From Zingiber officinale (lineage: Eukaryota > Streptophyta > Magnoliopsida > Zingiberales > Zingiberaceae), in assembly GCF_018446385.1 (NCBI RefSeq), contig NC_055987.1, positions 29,518,202 through 29,582,201 of the forward strand: 64,000 bases of DNA. The letters are read 5' to 3'. Each line of letters begins with the position of its first letter. Position 1 is the first letter of the stretch. The position numbers were made by a program, and so were the translations under genes. Below are positions 57,953-64,000 of the stretch, one piece after another. Below the pieces are notes generated by a model. That model made no database searches, was not told the origin of the DNA, and saw nothing but the letters and a program-made list of their open reading frames with translations.

Positions 57953-58640
57953 CATCATACTTCAACAGAATAGACTTACTGAACCAAACTACATAGACTG
58001 GAAAAGAAACCTGGACATTGTTCTTACTGCTGAAAGCTATAAATTTGAACTGACTCACTGGTGAATCTACCCAAGAGGAGATTGAATATCATAGGAAATG
58101 GGTAAAAGCAGATGAGATGGCGCGGTGTTACATTTTGGCTTCAATGTCAAATGTATTGCAACATCAGCATCAAGATTTACCAACAGTTTATGATATTATG
58201 AACAATCTCAAGTAACTCTTTGGTCATCAGGATAGGGCTTCTAGGCAAGAAGCCATGAGAAAGATAATGACAGCCACTATGCAAGAGGGTACTCCTGTAA
58301 GGGATCATATCCTAAAGATGATGGCTTATCTGAACGAGATACAGATCCTTAGAGGAGAAATTGATGGGGAAACCCATATCGATATGATCCTCCAAACGCT
58401 ACCTAGAAGTTTTGAGCAGTTTCGCCTGAACTATAATATGAATAAGAGGGTTTATTCATTAGCGGAACTACTGACAGAACTTCAAGTAGCAGAAGGATTA
58501 TTTCATCACAATGCTCAAATTCACTATGCTGAAAATGGTTTTACTTCTAAACCGACGGTTCAAAGAAAGAAATGAAGAAGCCGAAGGGTAAGTGCTTCAT
58601 CTGTAAGCAGGCGGGACATTGGAAGGCGGAGTGTCCTCTC
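57953..58640 (+). pseudogene. Copia G gag continuation
   Basis: Resumes gag after F: QNRLTEPNYIDWKRNLDIVL, then MRKIMTATMQEGTPVRDHIL to FTSKPTVQRKK (58255-58575). The CCHC knuckle CFICKQAGHWKAEC is at 58593-58634, in a shifted frame. A stop at about 58213 and a deletion near 58056 also interrupt it. It is better kept than gag of B and useful for reconstructing the alignment of that copy. Confidence 0.87.
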
Positions 58641-58659
58641 CTCGTGGGAACCAAAACAA

Positions 58660-59500
58660 AGGTATATCTCATACTCTAGTTGTTGAAACATGTTTAGCGG
58701 TGTTATCTACCAGCACATGGTGTGCAATTCCTTGCAGGGGTTCCAGGAAACCCGACAACTATCTGAAGGAGAAATTACCGTCTACATGGGCAATGCTACT
58801 AAGGTGGCAGCTGTTGCAGTGGGAGACGTCTACTTATCTTTTAGTAGAAATAGAAATTTGATTTTAAGAAATTGTCTTTATGTACCCAGTTTTAGAAAGA
58901 ATTTAATTTCAGTTTCTAAACTGTTTTTAGATGGATATTCAGTTTCTTTCAGTAACGATGTAGTTATTAAAAGAAATAAAGTGATTATCTGTTATGGTGC
59001 ATTAGTTGACAATTTGTATACTTTAAATCCAATTTCTTCCACAAAGCAAAACATGGAAATTTATAACTCATCTTCTAACTCTAATAAGAGAAAAGAACCT
59101 TCGGAGATGAACCAAACATATCTTTGGCATCTAAGGCTTGGTCATATTAACTTAAGTAGGATTCAGAGGCTTATAGCCGATGGACTTTTGAGTTCATTTG
59201 AGTTGGAAAATTTTCCAACTTGTGAATCTTGCTTAGAAGGTAAAATGACCAAGAGGTCGTTCAAGGCCAAGGGGTATAGAGCCAAAGAAGTGTTAGAATT
59301 GGTTCACTCTGATTTGTGTGGTCCTATGTCTATCCAGGCAAGAGGAGGTTTTGAATATTTTGTCTCTTTCATAGACGATTATTCAAGATATGGATACATT
59401 TACCTAATGCGCCAAAGTCCGAGTGCTTTGATAAGTTCAAAGAATACAAGGTCGATGTGGAGAAACGACTAGGTAAAAGTATCAAGACACTACTACGATC
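58660..59500 (+). pseudogene. Copia G protease, pre-integrase and integrase
   Basis: The protease active site is gone: compared with B, about 27 bp encoding VDTGATDHV are missing at about 58720, leaving TWC-CNS. The frame 58690-59472 then covers the rest of the protease, LWHLRLGHINLSRIQRL with CESC (all zinc ligands kept), and the start of the integrase core (VHSDLCGP, first D). A small deletion at about 59413 (RQSPS in place of RRKSE) shifts the frame. The second aspartate region near 59495 is damaged as well. Confidence 0.88.
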
Positions 59501-61600
59501 GTGGTGGCGAATACCTCTTAGGAGAGTTTAGGAATTACTTATCGAGGCCGGATTCAATCCCAATTGTACGCACCTGGAACACCCAATAGAATGGTGTAGC
59601 GGAATGAAGGAATAGGACTCTTATGGAGATGGTTAGATCAATGATGAGTTATTCAGAATTACTAAATTCGTTTTGGGGATATGCTCGGAACAAGCAGTAT
59701 ACGTTCTGAACTTAGTACCTTCTAAATCGGTTTCTTCTACTCCCATAGAATTGTGGAATGGGCGAAGCCCAGTCTAAGACATATTCAGATTTGGGGTAGT
59801 CCATGTGCTGAAACCAGATCTTGATAAGTTAGAATCTCGTCAGAAGTTCGCGTGTTTGTAGGATATCCCAAAGGAACGAAAGGTGGTTTATTTTATAGTC
59901 CTAAAGACCGGAAGGTCATTGTTAGCACCAATGCCCGCTTTTAGAAGAAGACTATATAATGGATCACAATCCCGAAGTTGTTTTAGAAGAACTTAGAGGA
60001 CATGACTAGTACCAACAAGACAAGATGAAGTACCACAAGAGACGCAACACGTGTCACACATGATACACAACCGCAGACGGTGTGCCTCGTCGAGTGGGAG
60101 GGTTGTGAAGACTGAAAGATTCATGTTTTTAGAGAGTCTTCGGACTTGATCCCGGGTAAACATGAACCCGATCCACGAACATATGATTAAGCACTCCAAG
60201 ATATAGATGCAACATCTTGGCAAAAGGCAATGAATTCTGAAATAGAGTCTATGTACTCTAATAAAGTCGGAGTAGAACCACCGATGGTGTAAAAGCCGTT
60301 GGATGCAAGTGGATCTACAAAAGGAAAAGAGGGATGGGAAGGTAGAGACCTTCAAAGCTAGGCTTGTTGCGAAAGGGTACACTCGGAAAGAGGGAATCGA
60401 TTATGAGGAGACCTTTTCACCCATGCTTAAGTCTATCCGGATACTCTTATCCATGCTCATATGGATTATGAGATTTGGCAAATGGATGTCAAGATTTCCT
60501 TAATGGAATTCTTGAAGAGAACATTCATATGAAGCAACCGGAAGGGTTCATTGAAAAGGCAAAGAGCATCTAGTGTGCAAGCTCAATCATCCATTTATGG
60601 ACTGAAGCAAGCTTGGAACATCCGGTTTAATGAAGTAATCCAATGGATTTATTTATTCAGTCCGGATGAGTCTTGTGTATACAAGAAGTGTAACGGAAAT
60701 GTGGTATTTCTTGTACTATACGAGATGATATTTTGTTAATTGGCAACAATGTCAAGGTATTATCGTAAGGGTATGGTTGTCCAAACAATTTGATATGAAG
60801 GACTTAGAGAGTGTGCACACATTCTTGGGATCAAAGTGATAAGGGATCGCAAGAAAAGAATGTTGTGTCCCAAGCTTCATATATAGATACAATCCTTGCT
60901 CGTTTAGTACGCAGGATTCCAAGAAAGGTTTTTACCTTTTAGGCATGGAATAGCTCTATCTAAAGAGATGTCTCCAAGACATCAAAGGAGATAGAAGACA
61001 TGAAAGCAGTTCCTTCAGCTGTAGGAAGTCTTATGTATGCAATGCTATGAGACCGATATTTGTTTCACGTGAGCATGGTCGGAGATATCGAGTAACCTCG
61101 ACAAGGACATTGGATCGCAGAAGCATATATTAAAGTACCGAGAAGGACTAGAGATTATATGCTAATTTACCAAGCACGATTTGATCCATGGGTTACACGG
61201 ATTCTGATTTCCAATCGATAGGGACAATAGTAAGTCTACATCGCTATGTGTTTACTTTAGAGGTGGAGCCATTTCATGGAGGAGTGTTAAGCAAAAATAT
61301 CGGACTCAACCATGGAAGTCGAGTATGTTTAGAACTTTCTAATGGACTTAGATGTGATTCCTAGTTTGCCCAAAATTATCACAATTTATTGTGATAATAG
61401 TGGTTGCAAACTCCAAGGAACCACGAGCTCATAAGGCAAGTAAACATATAGAGCGCAAGTACCACCGATACGAGATATCGTGAAGCGAGGAGAAGTTGTC
61501 ATCGCCAAGATTGCATCAACCTATCGTTACAAATTCCCTTAAATAGCTTTTCAGAAATCGGTTCAGGAGAAATATGGTGAAGAAGATGGCTTTCTTTAGT
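59501..61600 (+). pseudogene. Copia G integrase tail, RT and RNase H remnant
   Basis: Recognisable pieces: [20 protein letters not shown] near 60350-60405, SIYGLKQAWN near 60590, DDIL near 60723 (YVDD partly deleted), QFDMKDL near 60785, then a shredded RNase H. Deletions of 1-12 bp are very frequent compared with A. The polypurine tract is also lost: AGTATAAG runs directly into the 3' LTR without GGGAGAT. Confidence 0.87.
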
Positions 61601-61605
61601 ATAAG

Positions 61606-63923
61606 TGTTGGAGTGTATACTGAAAGCCTAAGCTTTTGTAAACATTTGTCTTGAATAAAGAATCACATTTGGTCAAATTATCTACATTTGTTTGTAGTTG
61701 TTCAATTAATTTATATTGTAGATAACATAGTATGTGGTGTCATATGCAGAAGATAATGTTATCAGTACCTTATAAATTATAAACAGTAGCTCACGACCAA
61801 AATGGAAAGGAACAAACCATTAGAAGGTCGTAGTGTAATTAGGTATCAGTTTATCTTGACTGTATAATTACACTAGTACACTTAGAGTGTATTGAGTAGG
61901 ACCATTTGAGGTCGTTTCTTTTATACTGATTTTATAAAGAAACAAAGACCTCGGTTATTATGGAAGTGTGTGCTCTTAATCCTAATATAATAACAAGCAC
62001 ATATATTTGATATTTATTTCTTTAATTTATCAATGGGTGAGATTTAGTTCGATGAATCAATAAGCCCGATAAGTTGGGAAATGATATCACTTATAGTGTG
62101 TGTTGTTGATTATAGAAGGAAACTGTGTCCTAGTGATCTAGGTTGAGAATGTCCTCAAGAGGAGCTCATAAGGATTGTCATGTTAAACCCTGCAGGTGGA
62201 CTTAGTCCGACATGACGATAAGGTTGAGTGGTACTACTCTTGGACAGATATTAATTAAAATTAGTAACTCACTTAATTATTGGACATTCGATATCTTAAA
62301 CACAGGAGACTAACACACTCATAATAAGAAGGAGCCCAAAATGTAATTTGGGATTGATGTGTAGTTCAATAATAGTTCTCTAGTGGAATGATTATTATTG
62401 ATAAAATTAAGTTCGGGGCGAACACGGATGCTTAATTTTATCGGAGACCAAAACCAATTCCTCCTCTCGGTCCCTATCATAGCCTCTTATTTATAGAGTT
62501 CTATACCCACCTATACCCACCTTATATACCCACCCAATAGGGGGCCGGCCTAGGTATAAGCTTGGGTATAATATTGGGTGGCCGGCCTAGCTTGAACCCA
62601 AGCTAGTAGGGCAGGCCAAATTAAATTAAAAAAGAAATTTAATTTTAATTTTTATTATGTGGAAGATATAATTTATTAAAGAGAATTAAAATTAAAATAT
62701 CTCTCTTGTAAAAGATCTACAAAAGATTAAAGAAAGAGATTAGATCTCTTTCCTTATTTGTAGATTGGTGAGATATTTTATTTTCTCTTTAAAAATTATT
62801 CACATGTTGTAAAATTAAAATTATAGAAATTTCCTTTTTATCAACCATGAAGAGATTTGAAGAGAAATTTTATTTTTTAAAATTTTCGAAAACAAATTAG
62901 GAAGTTTTAATTGTTGATTGAAACTTGTCCAATTTTGTTTTCATTGATGTGGCCGGCCACTTGATTTTAATTGGGGAAATTTTATTTTATTTTTCTCAAT
63001 TAAATCATGTCAAGGAAATTAAGGAAATTTTATTGTAATTAAATTTCCTAATTTGCCTAGGCCAAGGAATATAAAAGAAGGGGTGAGGGTGCCTTCAAGA
63101 GACACAACATCTATTATTTCTCTCCCTCTTTTCTCTTCCTCTTGTGGTGGCCGAACCTCTCTCTCCCTTGGAGCTCTTGTGGTGGCCGGATACTACTTGG
63201 AGAAGAAGAAGAAGAAGGAGAGAAAGCTAGCATCTCTTGGAGCTTGGTTAGTATTTTGTTTTTTTCCTTTGTGGCCGAACCTTGCTTGGAGGAGAAGAAG
63301 GTGGTTGGTGGTTTCTCATCTCGGTAGATCGTTGCCCACACAACGTCCGAGGTTAGAAGAGGAATACGGTAGAAGATCAAGAGGTTTTTCTACAAGGTAT
63401 AACTAGTAATTTTTATTTCCGCATCATGCTAGTTATTTATGGAAATAATACCAAATACAAGAGGCTTACGTTCTAGAATTTCAAATATGTTTTTTCGATG
63501 TTGTGTTCTTTTATTTTTTCTTTTCCTTGTGATTTGATTGTTCTCTTTGGTTAACCTAAAGTTATTTTAGGAAATTAAATATTAGCTTTCTATAAAAGGT
63601 TTTGTCTAGTCGGTGGTGGTTGCTCCCATATACAAGAAGGTCATGTGCCTCGCCACGTCAGTACTGGGAACCAATTATGGAAATTAATATTTAATGGAAT
63701 TAATAACTTAAGGAGACTTGGGTCGAACGTGTAAAGTTCCGCAGGAGATCCAAGTCAAAACCTAAAAGAACAAATAGATTAAGTTTTGGATCAAACGTGT
63801 TTAGTTCCGCAGGCGATCTAAAATTTAATTTAAAAGAACACATGGTAGCTAGGAAAAGGTTCAGACCTTTGTACAAAATTTTTGTACAGTGGAACCTATA
63901 GGTTTTCCGAGTAGCAACCAACA
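61606..63923 (+). repeat. 3' LTR of copia G
   Basis: 2318 bp, matching the 5' LTR. Small deletions cluster at about 62240-62450 (for example GGACAGATATT for GGACTAAGATATT) and 63120-63280. The last part is nearly identical to 46750-47677. Followed by GATTA, the target duplication. Confidence 0.93.
63070..63077 (+). promoter_or_regulatory. TATA box, 3' LTR of copia G
   Basis: TATAAAAG in the family context GGAATATAAAAGAAGGGG. Confidence 0.55.
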
Positions 63924-64000
63924 GATTAGGTCAGGATATTTTGTGGTTAGTGCCATGCACCATTTGCATGATTGCATGCTGTGCGATCATTGCCAGTTAC
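63924..64000 (+). mobile_element. Continuation of LTR I
   Basis: Sequence after the GATTA duplication resumes the element interrupted at 35182. It contains GTGCCATGCACCATTTGCAT and runs off the window. Too short to classify further. Confidence 0.6.

Larger units (their letters stand above)
35183..63923 (+). mobile_element. Full-length Ty1/copia element G with two nested elements
   Basis: Direct LTRs (35183-47677 including CACTA-H; 61606-63923) and perfect target duplications GATTA at 35178-35182 and 63924-63928. The internal region has a primer site, gag split by gypsy F, protease, integrase and RT/RNase H. Without the insertions the element is about 9.5 kb, like B. It is inactive: the protease active site is deleted and the second half of pol is full of frameshifts. 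Confidence 0.95.

Overview
This is plant nuclear DNA made almost wholly of nested transposable elements; I find no intact host gene. A plant origin is indicated by Ty1/copia and Ty3/gypsy elements with long LTRs, tRNA-Met-type primer sites (TGGTATCAGAGC), CACTA DNA transposons with 3-bp target duplications, and captured pieces of plant gene families (IQD, ALMT, HMGB, ASF1) that keep their introns. Repeat depth suggests a large angiosperm genome; the species cannot be read from the window.

Left third (1-10654). A minus-strand gypsy pol fragment (1-1230) abuts the decayed reverse transcriptase half and 3' LTR of copia element A (1231-10654). A is interrupted by a solo LTR (1337-2669, TSD TAAAC) and by CACTA-1 (4873-8595, TSD GGT), which carries two exons of an IQD calmodulin-binding gene.

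Middle (10655-28656). A minus-strand solo LTR of the same copia family (C, TSD GGAGG) is split 16 bp from its edge by CACTA-2 (10777-25833, TSD TCG/TCA). CACTA-2 carries ALMT and HMGB gene fragments and has itself received a complete copia element B (13715-22840, TSD TAAGT).

Right half (28657-64000). Copia D (gag to pre-integrase) holds a second solo LTR (30500-31798) and is cut by LTR E (minus, 32089-33714). E is cut by an unrelated LTR, I (33715 onward). I is cut by full-length copia G (35183-63923, TSD GATTA). G holds CACTA-H in its 5' LTR (35634-45743, TSD GAA) and full-length gypsy F in its gag gene (48796-57947, TSD CTGTC). CACTA-H contains a piece of the histone chaperone gene ASF1 and a 5.5-kb array of about 14 foldback units.

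Every retroelement reading frame is broken by stops, frameshifts or deletions, and I found no transposase in any of the three CACTA elements, so everything here looks non-autonomous. The most interesting features are the foldback array and the captured gene fragments. Coordinates of element ends were read from terminal motifs and target duplications and should be good to a base or two; family names for captured fragments rest on recognising the proteins by eye, without a database search.
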